Shown here: in pieces, positions 28,279 to 37,648 of the stretch
Numbering within the stretch: the stretch's first letter is position 1
Layout of the letters: every line of letters begins with the position of its first letter
Source of the DNA: Flavobacteriaceae bacterium
GTDB lineage: Bacteria > Bacteroidota > Bacteroidia > Flavobacteriales > Flavobacteriaceae
DNA length: 39,173 nucleotides
Direction: 5' to 3'
Assembly (NCBI GenBank): GCA_947444255.1
Contig: CANEZU010000002.1
Span: 1-39,173, forward strand
Translations under genes and position numbers: made by a program
The notes under the pieces: generated by a model
What the model saw: only the letters and a program-made list of their open reading frames with translations
What the model was told of the DNA's origin: nothing
Databases searched by the model: none

Positions 28279-31089
28279 TTAAAAGTTAATATATAAATTC
28301 ATGAAATAGCTTCTTCCATAGCCATAAAAAAATTTAGGGGCAAAAGCGGGTGTTCCGCTTGAAACATCTTGATTTAGTTCTCTAAAATTGGAGTTTCGGG
28401 CTTGTTCAAAACCACCCGTTTTATAGCTTACACCTAATAGATTGTTTAAGCTTGCAAAAAAGCCAATGGTTTTCCCGTTAAATCGCCAAGACTTACCTCC
28501 AGTTAAATTTAGCAATGTGAAAGCATCGAATTTTTCTTGGCGCAACAATTCTCTCGCTCGGGCTTCTGTAGCTTCGGCAAATGGAAGCCCTAAATTATAA
28601 GGGTCATTTGGGTTTTCGTAAAACCGAGAGGTTCTTGTAATTGGTGCAATGGCGATATAATTATTGGCTAAATAATTAAAATTGGTTCCCAACCACCAAA
28701 ATTTTGGATCTCTATATTCTATACCAATTGATGCTGCCTGTTGGGGCGTGCCGGCTAACTTATAATTTTTAAGTTTCGCTTCTCCATAATCTAAAACCGG
28801 ATATAGGTTTGTTTCCGAGGCATTAACATCACTACTAATAGAAACATTTGGATTGTTGACGTAAATAAATTCACCAAAACCAACAGATAAAAGGGCTTTC
28901 AAACTAGCGTTTATTGAGTATTCAAATCCAAATTCAGTACCAATGTTTCGTGTGTTGATATTTGAAACGGTCTCTGATACAAATGAATTGCTTTCATCTT
29001 TAGAAGTTGTTGGATTATCGATGCCTACGCCATCTCCAAAAAAGAAGCTTGTTTCTGTTGTATTTTGAATTTTAGAAAAATAGGCAGTTAATCGAATTTT
29101 GAATTTTGGACTGTTTATAATATAACTTGCGTCTAAATTGGAGATTTTTTCATTGTCTAGATTTTTAATGATATTGTTATTCATACGGGAATTTGGAAAT
29201 GTATTTCTCAATGACGGAGCCTGAGTCATATAAACACTGTTAAAAGTCACAAAATTTCTACCAGATATCTTGAAGGTAATACCTCCTTTGAAACCAAAAT
29301 TCTCAAAATGTTTTTGCTCGCTTTTGCCATAGGAATTAGAAGGATAGTATCCATTTTTATACAAACCTTCTCTTTGATATTGTGTTCTGTTAAAGGACTG
29401 CGCTAAATAGAAATCAATTCTATTATAAGTGAATTTAAATTGTGTAAAAGCATCAATAGTTTTGGCAAATAAATTAAAATCATACCCATATTTTTCGCCC
29501 TTTTTCACTTGTCGATCTGGCTTGTTAATGTCTGATTGCTGTTGCGAATAACTGGGTCCAAAAGCATCAATATCATTAAAATAATTCCCACCCAAAAGAT
29601 CCAAAACCTTTTGGAAATTTTCAGATTTCAAGTTTCTAAAACTTCCGCCGGCATTAAACGTTATGTTATCTGCTATTTGAGAATTAACCACCATGTTGGC
29701 ACTCATTAATTGATCGTCCGTTCGGTCTTCATATAAAATATATTTACTTTCTCCACTACTATTCGCAACCCTCAAATTGTTCCAGTCGATTTGTTTATTT
29801 GTCAGAAATTTTGCAATAGTAGCCTGATACATATTGGTTTCATTATTCCCGATGTAAGTATTATAATCGTCATATTGGGAAGTGTAATATGATGGCAAGT
29901 TTTTATAATAGGAGGGATCGGGACTATCAACGCCAGAATAATCGATGCGGCTATTGCCAATGGTGCCCAACTGATAAGCAAGATTTGTAGTAAGATTGGT
30001 TTTCGGACCAATTTTCCAATAATGACTTAGTATTAATACAGGTTCTTCGACCTTTTTATCTCTTGAATTTCTTTTTCGGTCACTATCCCAACCCCAATAG
30101 GAATTGTATTTTATTCCGCCACCTAAACGATTGACTTCATCTGTGTTTGGTGAATTTTTACCCCTGCTATTTTGTGCATAAATAACAGTAAGATTGACAG
30201 AATGGTTTTCATTTAATTTTTTTTCAACACTAGCAAATACCGAGTTAGCACTATAATCGGTTCCGTCAAAATAACCTTCTACGGCCCACCTTCTGCTGGC
30301 TGAAATAACATAAGCCCAACCTCCTGTATTCATGGCAGAAGCCGATGTCGCCATGGTTCTCCAATTATAATTAGTGTTGGTGTTCGAAAAGGAAATCCGA
30401 GTTCCAGATCTATAAATGGAGGCTCTTGTGTTAATTTCTTGTGTTCCCAAAATCCCGCCAAAAGTATAATCAGAGGGTGCCGAACCACTTGTGAATTCTT
30501 GATTTCTAGTGGCATCATTAAGACCACCCCAATTTCCCCATTGGGGCCGACCATCATATATTTTGTTCATCACAATTCCATTAATCATCGTTGTCCCATA
30601 AGCATTATCTAAGCCTCTGATTCTAAAACGGGCCTGTCCCCAATTGAAGGCAGCCGATTGCTGAAAAGCATCCCGCGTTGATTGCAATAAACCAGCGGTA
30701 TTTTCAGAGCCGCTGTTGTCATCACTCAAATCATTTTCGGTTAGCGTAATTAAACTTAATTGTTGTTCTTCGGTAAGGTCAATTTCTAAAGTGATAAGAC
30801 CTAAATCTAGAATTTGACCTTTTTTAATTTCGATTTGTATGATTACTTCTTTGAATCCTTGGCTTTTTATAAAAAGTATTCTTTTTCCAAGTGGAACATC
30901 TTCAATCGAAAAAAAACCCTCTAAATCAGTTAGTTGCGTCAAGTAGGTGTTTTGTAAACTAACAATGGCGTTTTGTATCGGATTTTGAGTTTTCGAATCA
31001 ATTATCCTCCCAGATATAATAGGACTTGCTTGACCAAAGACAGAAAAAACCTGAATTGCGAATAACATAATAATTATAATATTTTTCAT
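28279..31089 (-). CDS. TonB-dependent receptor with N-terminal carboxypeptidase-like regulatory domain
   Basis: ISGRIIDSKTQNPIQNAIVSLQNTYLTQLTDLEGFFSIEDVPLGKRIL; plug-like RFRIRGLDNAYGTTMINGIVMN; C-terminal YGRSYFMNLYINF. Confidence 0.92.
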   Translation of the reverse strand: MKNIIIIMLFAIQVFSVFGQASPIISGRIIDSKTQNPIQNAIVSLQNTYLTQLTDLEGFFSIEDVPLGKRILFIKSQGFKEVIIQIEIKKGQILDLGLITLEIDLTEEQQLSLITLTENDLSDDNSGSENTAGLLQSTRDAFQQSAAFNWGQARFRIRGLDNAYGTTMINGIVMNKIYDGRPQWGNWGGLNDATRNQEFTSGSAPSDYTFGGILGTQEINTRASIYRSGTRISFSNTNTNYNWRTMATSASAMNTGGWAYVISASRRWAVEGYFDGTDYSANSVFASVEKKLNENHSVNLTVIYAQNSRGKNSPNTDEVNRLGGGIKYNSYWGWDSDRKRNSRDKKVEEPVLILSHYWKIGPKTNLTTNLAYQLGTIGNSRIDYSGVDSPDPSYYKNLPSYYTSQYDDYNTYIGNNETNMYQATIAKFLTNKQIDWNNLRVANSSGESKYILYEDRTDDQLMSANMVVNSQIADNITFNAGGSFRNLKSENFQKVLDLLGGNYFNDIDAFGPSYSQQQSDINKPDRQVKKGEKYGYDFNLFAKTIDAFTQFKFTYNRIDFYLAQSFNRTQYQREGLYKNGYYPSNSYGKSEQKHFENFGFKGGITFKISGRNFVTFNSVYMTQAPSLRNTFPNSRMNNNIIKNLDNEKISNLDASYIINSPKFKIRLTAYFSKIQNTTETSFFFGDGVGIDNPTTSKDESNSFVSETVSNINTRNIGTEFGFEYSINASLKALLSVGFGEFIYVNNPNVSISSDVNASETNLYPVLDYGEAKLKNYKLAGTPQQAASIGIEYRDPKFWWLGTNFNYLANNYIAIAPITRTSRFYENPNDPYNLGLPFAEATEARARELLRQEKFDAFTLLNLTGGKSWRFNGKTIGFFASLNNLLGVSYKTGGFEQARNSNFRELNQDVSSGTPAFAPKFFYGYGRSYFMNLYINF

Positions 31090-31182
31090 ATAATTATATA
31101 AGATTAATCTGTCTTTTTATTAAAAAAATAGGAATTTTCTAACTAAAGTAAATGTACAAGAATAAATAACACCAAATACTTT

Positions 31183-31190
31183 TACTTTTG
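31183..31190 (+). promoter_or_regulatory. Bacteroidetes -7 promoter element TACTTTTG upstream of the exported endonuclease-family gene
   Basis: Exact TAnnTTTG match 29 nt before the ATG. Confidence 0.5.
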
Positions 31191-31219
31191 TATTTGTTTA
31201 AACCCTGTAAATCAGACTT

Positions 31220-32326
31220 ATGAAAACGAAAATATATGGTTTGATTTTGTTGATTATTATCGTTTTTAAAGTCGAATCTCAATCCAAAAGATTTACACTT
31301 CACACCATTGCCTTTTATAATTTTGAAAATTTATTTGATACCATTAACGATCCCAATAATGATGAAGAATGGACTCCAAACGGTATACAAAATTGGACCT
31401 CAAAAAAATACCATCAAAAAATTCATAATCTAGCTCGAGTTATTGCCGAAATTGGAACTGCTGAAAATCCGAATCCACCAACACTAATGGGAGGTTCCGA
31501 AATTGAAAACAGAGGGGTTTTAGAAGACTTAATCAAGGAGCCCATATTAATTAAGAGTGATTATGGCATTGTCCATTTTGATTCTCCGGACCGAAGAGGA
31601 ATTGAAGTGGCTTTACTATATCAAAAAAAACATTTCCAACCCACAAATTATATAAATATCCCATTGTTGATTTACTATAAATCGGTCACTGAAAAAACGA
31701 TAGATAATAAAGAAACCGAAGAAGACAAAACAGATACCGATAAATTAGAAGTCGGAAAAGGCTATCGCATTTATACAAGAGATATTTTATTAGTTACTGG
31801 TTTTCTTGACGGTGAAGAATTAAATATTATTGTTAATCATTGGCCTTCGCGTTCGGGAGGCGAAAAAAAAAGCAGCCTTTTTAGGGAAGAAGCAGGAAGA
31901 CTTGTTCGAAAAATCATGGATTCTGTTTATAGAAAAAATCCAGAAGCCAAAATTATTACCATGGGCGATTTAAATGACGGGGCTTACAATAAAAGCGTCA
32001 AGGAAGGCATTGGCGCTAAAGCTAAAAAATTAGAAGTTCCCCAATTTGGCGTCTACAATCCTTTTGAAGAAATGGCCAAAAAAGGAAATGCATCCCTATT
32101 TTATAGAGATGCTGGCGATATTTTTGATCAAATTATGGTTTCAGAAACCCTTATCCAAAAGGAGTATTTCTCCTTTAAATATTGGAAAGCGGGTATTTAT
32201 AACAAACCATTTATGATTCAAACTTCCGGCCAGTACAAAGGATATCCATTACGGCATTCGGCTCTTGAGGTAGGTTTTAGCGATCATTTTCCGGTTTATA
32301 TCTATTTAATTAAAGAAGTCAATTAA
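31220..32326 (+). CDS. Endonuclease/exonuclease/phosphatase family protein, exported
   Basis: Signal peptide; FYNFENLFDTINDPNNDEEWTPNG; NHWPSRSGGEKKSSLFREEAGRLV; IITMGDLNDGAYN; SDHFPVYI. Confidence 0.9.
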   Translation: MKTKIYGLILLIIIVFKVESQSKRFTLHTIAFYNFENLFDTINDPNNDEEWTPNGIQNWTSKKYHQKIHNLARVIAEIGTAENPNPPTLMGGSEIENRGVLEDLIKEPILIKSDYGIVHFDSPDRRGIEVALLYQKKHFQPTNYINIPLLIYYKSVTEKTIDNKETEEDKTDTDKLEVGKGYRIYTRDILLVTGFLDGEELNIIVNHWPSRSGGEKKSSLFREEAGRLVRKIMDSVYRKNPEAKIITMGDLNDGAYNKSVKEGIGAKAKKLEVPQFGVYNPFEEMAKKGNASLFYRDAGDIFDQIMVSETLIQKEYFSFKYWKAGIYNKPFMIQTSGQYKGYPLRHSALEVGFSDHFPVYIYLIKEVN

Positions 32327-32387
32327 GAAAATATTGGTTCTAAGTCATCTAAAAAATGACTAATTTTATACTTTTAAAACAACTAAT

Positions 32388-32924
32388 ATGTCAATAGCAC
32401 CGCCTTTCAACCTTAATAAATGGATTGAGGAAAACCGTCATCTCCTTAAACCGCCAGTGGGCAACAAGAATATTTACATCGAATCTCAGGATTATATCGT
32501 CATGATTGTTGCCGGTCCCAATGCTCGAAAAGATTATCATTATAATGAAACCGAAGAGTTATTCTATCAATTAGAAGGATCCATAAAAGTAATTATTCAG
32601 GAAGAGGGCCAGCGCAAAGAAATGTTGCTAAATGCCGGTGATATGTATTTGCATCCCGCAAAAATCCCACATTCTCCAGTACGATCCGAAGGTTCCATTG
32701 GCTTAGTAATCGAAAGAAAAAGAGCTGGAAAAGGTTTTACCGATGGCCTACTTTGGCATTGTGAAAATTGCAATCACAAATTACACGAGGTATATTTTGA
32801 ATTAAATGACATTGAAAAAGATTTTCTACCTCATTTTCAGCATTTTTATAATTCAACAACCTTAAGAACCTGCGACAATTGCGGTTCAATTATGGAATCA
32901 GATCCTAGATTTATTTCAAAATAA
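32388..32924 (+). CDS. 3-hydroxyanthranilate 3,4-dioxygenase
   Basis: FNLNKWIEENRHLLKPPVGNK; GPNARKDYHYNETEELFYQLEG; C-terminal CENCNHKLHE...CDNCGSIM Cys pairs. Confidence 0.95.
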   Translation: MSIAPPFNLNKWIEENRHLLKPPVGNKNIYIESQDYIVMIVAGPNARKDYHYNETEELFYQLEGSIKVIIQEEGQRKEMLLNAGDMYLHPAKIPHSPVRSEGSIGLVIERKRAGKGFTDGLLWHCENCNHKLHEVYFELNDIEKDFLPHFQHFYNSTTLRTCDNCGSIMESDPRFISK

Positions 32925-32960
32925 TAAAATTCTAAACCGAATAATTAGAATCAGGAGTTA

Positions 32961-33019
32961 ATCCCGCTATTCGTTTTATCCCCGCTAAAAAGCGGTGGAT
33001 ACCGCTTCTATCGGGGCTA
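32961..33019. repeat. Dispersed REP-like palindromic element, copy 2
   Basis: ATCCCGCTATTCGTTTTATCCCCGCTAAAAAGCGGTGGATACCGCTTCTATCGGGGCTA; related to copy 1 at 214-276. Confidence 0.8.
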
Positions 33020-33198
33020 AACAATCAATGAAAACCACTGCTTTGGTGATTTGAATTTTTATTTGTTTAATTCCTAATTTTACTTTCCGAGAAATGCATT
33101 GGTTAAATAAATGGTATAGCGTCATTATTCCATGTTTAAATCTTAACTTCGTATTAGAACTAAATAATTATAAGTAAATAACAGCAAAAAACTAAAAT

Positions 33199-34755
33199 AT
33201 GGCAACAATTGCAGACCAATTTGGAATGACGGAAGCACTAGCACAGCTCGGTGTAAAAGCCATAAATGAAGGAACATCCACAGGAATTAATCATTTTTCT
33301 AATGGTGAAATCCTCGAAAGTTATTCGCCAGTAGACGGCCAATTAATCGCTTCGGTAAAAACTACTTCTCCTGAAGATTACGAAATAGTAATGCAAACTG
33401 CCACAGAAGCTTTTAAAACCTTCCGATTAATGCCAGCGCCACAAAGAGGTGAAATTGTGCGCCAATTTGGTGAAAAATTGCGAAAAAATAAAGAAGCACT
33501 GGGGAAATTGGTTTCTTATGAAATGGGAAAATCTTTGCAAGAAGGCTATGGTGAAGTGCAGGAAATGATTGATATCTGTGATTTTGCTGTTGGACTTTCT
33601 CGACAATTGCATGGATTAACTATGCATTCCGAACGTCCGGGTCACCGAATGTATGAACAATATCATTCTTTGGGTGTAATCGGAATCATTTCAGCTTTTA
33701 ATTTCCCAGTGGCTGTTTGGGCCTGGAATACAGCACTAGCTTGGATTAGTGGTGATGTTTGCGTTTGGAAACCATCCGAGAAAACACCACTTTGCGGAAT
33801 TGCTTGTCAAAATATTATTGCCGAAGTTATTAAAGAAAATAAGCTGCCCGAAGGGATTTCCTGTCTTATTAATGGGGATTATAAAGTGGGTGAATTGATG
33901 AGCAATGACAAACGAATTCCACTAATTTCGGCAACAGGATCTATCCGAATGGGGAAAATCGTCGCTCAAGCTGTCGCTTCTCGATTAGGAAAATCCTTAT
34001 TGGAATTAGGCGGAAACAACGCCATCATTGTTACTCCCGATGCCGATATTAAAATGACGGTTATTGGTGCTGTTTTTGGTGCAGTTGGAACCGCTGGACA
34101 ACGTTGTACTTCAACCCGTCGCTTGATTATTCATGAAAGTATTTATGATAAAGTGAAAGATGCAATTGTATCGGCCTATAAACAATTACGTATTGGAAAT
34201 CCATTGGATCAATATAATCATGTTGGTCCGCTAATTGACAAGCAAGCGGTCGAAATGTATACTAAAGCACTCGAAAAAGTAGTTGCCGAAGGAGGAACAA
34301 TGCTTATAGATGGCGGCCTGCTTTCAGGCCAAGGTTTTGAAAGCGGTTGTTACGTAAAACCGGCAATAGCCGAAGCCAAGAATTCATTCGAAATTGTACA
34401 ACATGAAACCTTTGCTCCCATTTTATATTTCTTGAAATATTCAGGAACGGTAGAAAATGCAATTGAAATTCAAAATGGCGTGGTTCAAGGATTATCCTCT
34501 GCAATTATGACCAATAATTTGCGGGAAGCCGAGCTTTTCTTATCTGTTGTAGGTTCAGATTGTGGAATAGCAAATGTAAATATCGGAACTTCAGGTGCTG
34601 AAATCGGTGGTGCTTTTGGTGGTGAAAAAGAAACTGGTGGCGGAAGAGAATCAGGATCAGATGCCTGGAAAATCTACATGAGAAGACAAACGAATACCAT
34701 CAATTATACAACAAGTCTGCCATTGGCACAAGGCATAAAATTTGAATTGGAATAA
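33199..34755 (+). CDS. Aldehyde dehydrogenase, ALDH7/AmaB-like
   Basis: ISAFNFPVAVWAWNTALAWISGDVCVWKPSEKTPL; LLELGGNNAIIV; GTAGQRCTSTRRLIIHE; C-terminal GAFGGEKETGGGRESGSDAWKIYMRRQTNTINY. Confidence 0.94.
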   Translation: MATIADQFGMTEALAQLGVKAINEGTSTGINHFSNGEILESYSPVDGQLIASVKTTSPEDYEIVMQTATEAFKTFRLMPAPQRGEIVRQFGEKLRKNKEALGKLVSYEMGKSLQEGYGEVQEMIDICDFAVGLSRQLHGLTMHSERPGHRMYEQYHSLGVIGIISAFNFPVAVWAWNTALAWISGDVCVWKPSEKTPLCGIACQNIIAEVIKENKLPEGISCLINGDYKVGELMSNDKRIPLISATGSIRMGKIVAQAVASRLGKSLLELGGNNAIIVTPDADIKMTVIGAVFGAVGTAGQRCTSTRRLIIHESIYDKVKDAIVSAYKQLRIGNPLDQYNHVGPLIDKQAVEMYTKALEKVVAEGGTMLIDGGLLSGQGFESGCYVKPAIAEAKNSFEIVQHETFAPILYFLKYSGTVENAIEIQNGVVQGLSSAIMTNNLREAELFLSVVGSDCGIANVNIGTSGAEIGGAFGGEKETGGGRESGSDAWKIYMRRQTNTINYTTSLPLAQGIKFELE

Positions 34756-34775
34756 AAGAATGATACTAAAGTCTA

Positions 34776-34806
34776 AAAAAGCGGTTCCAACGAGCCGCTT
34801 TTTTAT
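34776..34806. terminator. Bidirectional rho-independent terminator
   Basis: AAAAAAGCGG-ttccaacgagc-CCGCTTTTTTA between convergent genes. Confidence 0.88.
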
Positions 34807-34825
34807 TTAAAAAAATTCAGAATTT

Positions 34826-35551
34826 CTAATTTCTTCCTTTTTCGTTCGGATATAGATTATTTAGAGGTTCACTCTGCCAATATTCTTTGGTGTCAATATC
34901 TAAAACAGTCAAAACACCTTTGAAAGCAGCACCTGTATCTACATTCCAAATACTTTCTATTTGAACAGGATCTGTTGTTCCGATTCGAGTAACCGGAGTA
35001 TGACCAATATAAATTTCTTTATACAAAGTGAAGCGCTTAGGATATAAAGCATCGCCCATTTTAATGTTTTTATCTAAAGCCAAAGCGGTTTCCCATAAGG
35101 TTCGGTCCCAAGAAAATAGTTTAGGAAAATATTCTGCTTTTACGCCATTCATATTTGTAAATCCAGCATGTACAAACAACCGACGGTCTTCATCTAAGTA
35201 ATAATCTTCTAGGGATTTTAGGAATTCAATATGCTTTAGCTTTGTTTCATGCGAAACCGATTCATAAGCAGAAACCGTTGCTTCACCCCCATGATTAAAC
35301 CATAATAAATTATCCTTGCTTTCATCGAGCCATTCCAACAACAAATCGTCGTGATTTCCTCTAATGAAAACGCAGTTTTGCTGCTGCTTCAAATGAATTA
35401 AATGATCTAAAACCTGTGGTGATTGGCTCCAGCCGTCAACATAATCACCTAAAAAAATTAAATTATCTTCGGTCGTAACCTCGGCTCTTTCAAGAACTTG
35501 GTGCAAAGCACGCAAACCTCCGTGAATATCGCCTATAACGAGTGTTCTCAT
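34826..35551 (-). CDS. Metallophosphoesterase (PPP-type serine/threonine phosphatase-like)
   Basis: VIGDIHGGLRAL, IFLGDYVDGWSQS, FIRGNHDDLLLEWL, YIGHTPVT. Confidence 0.92.
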   Translation of the reverse strand: MRTLVIGDIHGGLRALHQVLERAEVTTEDNLIFLGDYVDGWSQSPQVLDHLIHLKQQQNCVFIRGNHDDLLLEWLDESKDNLLWFNHGGEATVSAYESVSHETKLKHIEFLKSLEDYYLDEDRRLFVHAGFTNMNGVKAEYFPKLFSWDRTLWETALALDKNIKMGDALYPKRFTLYKEIYIGHTPVTRIGTTDPVQIESIWNVDTGAAFKGVLTVLDIDTKEYWQSEPLNNLYPNEKGRN

Positions 35552-35572
35552 TCTAGTTGCTATTTAATAGTA

Positions 35573-36712
35573 TTATTGAATATCGTATTTCATCTTTCTC
35601 AAAACTCTCAAGGCTTCTTTAAAAGATAAATAAACGGGCGTAAATGGTTTTAAAAGTAGTTTGGCATCAATCAATTTTTGTTTGGCATCTTCAAAGCCGT
35701 TGAGGTAGCAAACCATTAGTGTGGAAGGTAAATTTTCTAAATCTTTAAATTCTCTTTCAGTTAGTGAAATACTTTTTTGCAATTTATCAATTAGGAATAA
35801 ATTAGAATTATAAATATGAAATAACATCTTCTTATTGTATTCTGGTGGTTGAAAAAGCATCTCACGATCAATTTTATAGTAGCCATTTTCATAAAAATGA
35901 ATAGTCTGCTTTTCTAAAGGATAATAAGAGGTTTTGTCATTCAATCCCAATGGAATATATTCGATAATTGTAAAAGAATCTTCGTCAAAGCTAATGCTTA
36001 CTTCATCTTGAGCCGAATAAAATAATTTAATTTGTTCGTTGATGAGTTCAATATCCACTCGCGATAAGAATGTATTCTCGTGTACTTTCTTCGCAATTCC
36101 GGCCCAGCAAATTACAAATAGTTCTTTGAAAACTTTATATTTTGGGGACATATCCTTGTGACGAAAATTCATAAAATCGATCACACCATCTAAGGTATAT
36201 TCAATATTACTTCTGGAATTATTTTCAATGTCAATGACGGTTCCAGTATTTTGATAATTTTTTTCCACTTCTTCATCAATTGGAACTGTATTACTTCCAC
36301 GCCTAATAAAAACACTTTGTGAAGCAATGGTATGAATTCCTTTTTTGAAATAAGAGGTTCTATTTTTGGGTTTAATGGTTACTAATCCGATGACTTTGTC
36401 TTTTGGTAAATTGGGGAAAGGCACATTTTCATATTGAATTTTTGGCGGGTTCTCCAAATAAGCATTTACCAAGTTCTGTATCCGACTGTCATCAAAAAAA
36501 TCATCACCTACAATTTCGTTATCCTGATCTTCAACACCCACTACAATGTAGGAATTATTGGCAGGATTGGAGTTCGACAAAGCACAAATGTGTTTCAAAA
36601 ACTTGGCTTTCCCTTCCCGAGTGTGCAAATTTAACTGACGTTTTTTATCATAAAAACTGCTCTCATCGTGATGAGCCAGTAAGTTTTTAATTAAAAGACG
36701 TTTGTTAATCAT
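35573..36712 (-). CDS. ATP-binding protein with AlbA_2/Schlafen-like domain
   Basis: HICALSNSNPANNSYIVVGVEDQDNEIVGDDFFDDSRIQNLVNAYLENPPKIQYENV resembles the AlbA_2 domain. Confidence 0.7.
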   Translation of the reverse strand: MINKRLLIKNLLAHHDESSFYDKKRQLNLHTREGKAKFLKHICALSNSNPANNSYIVVGVEDQDNEIVGDDFFDDSRIQNLVNAYLENPPKIQYENVPFPNLPKDKVIGLVTIKPKNRTSYFKKGIHTIASQSVFIRRGSNTVPIDEEVEKNYQNTGTVIDIENNSRSNIEYTLDGVIDFMNFRHKDMSPKYKVFKELFVICWAGIAKKVHENTFLSRVDIELINEQIKLFYSAQDEVSISFDEDSFTIIEYIPLGLNDKTSYYPLEKQTIHFYENGYYKIDREMLFQPPEYNKKMLFHIYNSNLFLIDKLQKSISLTEREFKDLENLPSTLMVCYLNGFEDAKQKLIDAKLLLKPFTPVYLSFKEALRVLRKMKYDIQ

Positions 36713-36717
36713 TGCAT

Positions 36718-37473
36718 TTAAATCGTTTTATTCACTAATGTGGCTGATGCCTGTGCAGTGGGCATCACGACTAAATCGGCAATATTTACATGATAAGGTC
36801 TTGAAATAACAAAGTGAATGACATCTGCAATATCGGCTGCTTGTAATGGATCAAGTCCTTGATACACTTTGGCTGCTTTTTCGGAATCTCCTTTAAAACG
36901 AACTTCACTAAATTCGGTTTCCACCATTCCCGGATGAATCGCTCCTACACGAATTCCATATGGATTTAAATCCATGCGCATGGCTTTATTTAGAGCATCA
37001 ACAGCGTGTTTTGTTGCGCAATATACATTTCCGTTTACATAAACTTCCTTTCCAGCAGTGGAACCAATATTAATAATATGACCTGATTTTCTCAAGATCA
37101 TTTGTGGGATAATTGCTTTTGAAACATATAATAGTCCTTTGACATTGATGTCTATCATGGCGTCCCAATCGTCTAAATTTCCGTTTTGGATGGGATCCAA
37201 ACCATGTGCATTTCCAGCATTATTAATTAAAACATCGATTGTAGAAAAGGCTTTTGGAAGTGATGCAATTTGTTCAAAAACCTCTTTTTTATCTCTTACA
37301 TCAAACAATAAAGTGTGTACTTCTGTAAATTCCGAGAGTTCTTTTTCAACTTCAATTAATCGGTCTTCCCGTCTTCCGCAAAGGATAATTTTATAATTAT
37401 TTTTTGCTAATAATGTGGCAGTGGCTCTTCCGATTCCACTTGTTGCGCCGGTAATTAAGGCTGTTTTTATCAT
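36718..37473 (-). CDS. SDR family NAD(P)-dependent oxidoreductase
   Basis: ALITGATSGIGRATATLLA, LINNAGNAHGL, YCATKHAVDAL. Confidence 0.95.
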   Translation of the reverse strand: MIKTALITGATSGIGRATATLLAKNNYKIILCGRREDRLIEVEKELSEFTEVHTLLFDVRDKKEVFEQIASLPKAFSTIDVLINNAGNAHGLDPIQNGNLDDWDAMIDINVKGLLYVSKAIIPQMILRKSGHIINIGSTAGKEVYVNGNVYCATKHAVDALNKAMRMDLNPYGIRVGAIHPGMVETEFSEVRFKGDSEKAAKVYQGLDPLQAADIADVIHFVISRPYHVNIADLVVMPTAQASATLVNKTI

Positions 37474-37552
37474 TTTATCATTTTCTGAAATTTATAATTG
37501 GTGGTATTTAATCAGTTTACGTTTAATACCACAAAGCGCTGCTTCTTTTTTT

Positions 37553-37595
37553 GGCACAGATTCACAGATTAAAAAATAATTTGAAAATCTGTGGC
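37553..37595. repeat. CACAGATT-type intergenic inverted repeat
   Basis: GGCACAGATTCACAGATTAAAAAATAATTTGAAAATCTGTGGC. Confidence 0.75.
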
Positions 37596-37648
37596 TATTA
37601 TTTCGGTACTACATCTGAGGCTCTGCCCTGAGTTAATTCATTAATTAT

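Noticed and set aside
32388-34755. Complete kynurenine degradation operon
   Set aside because: Only the 3-HAO and an ALDH7-like gene are present, separated by 274 bp with a REP-like element; no other pathway genes are in the window.
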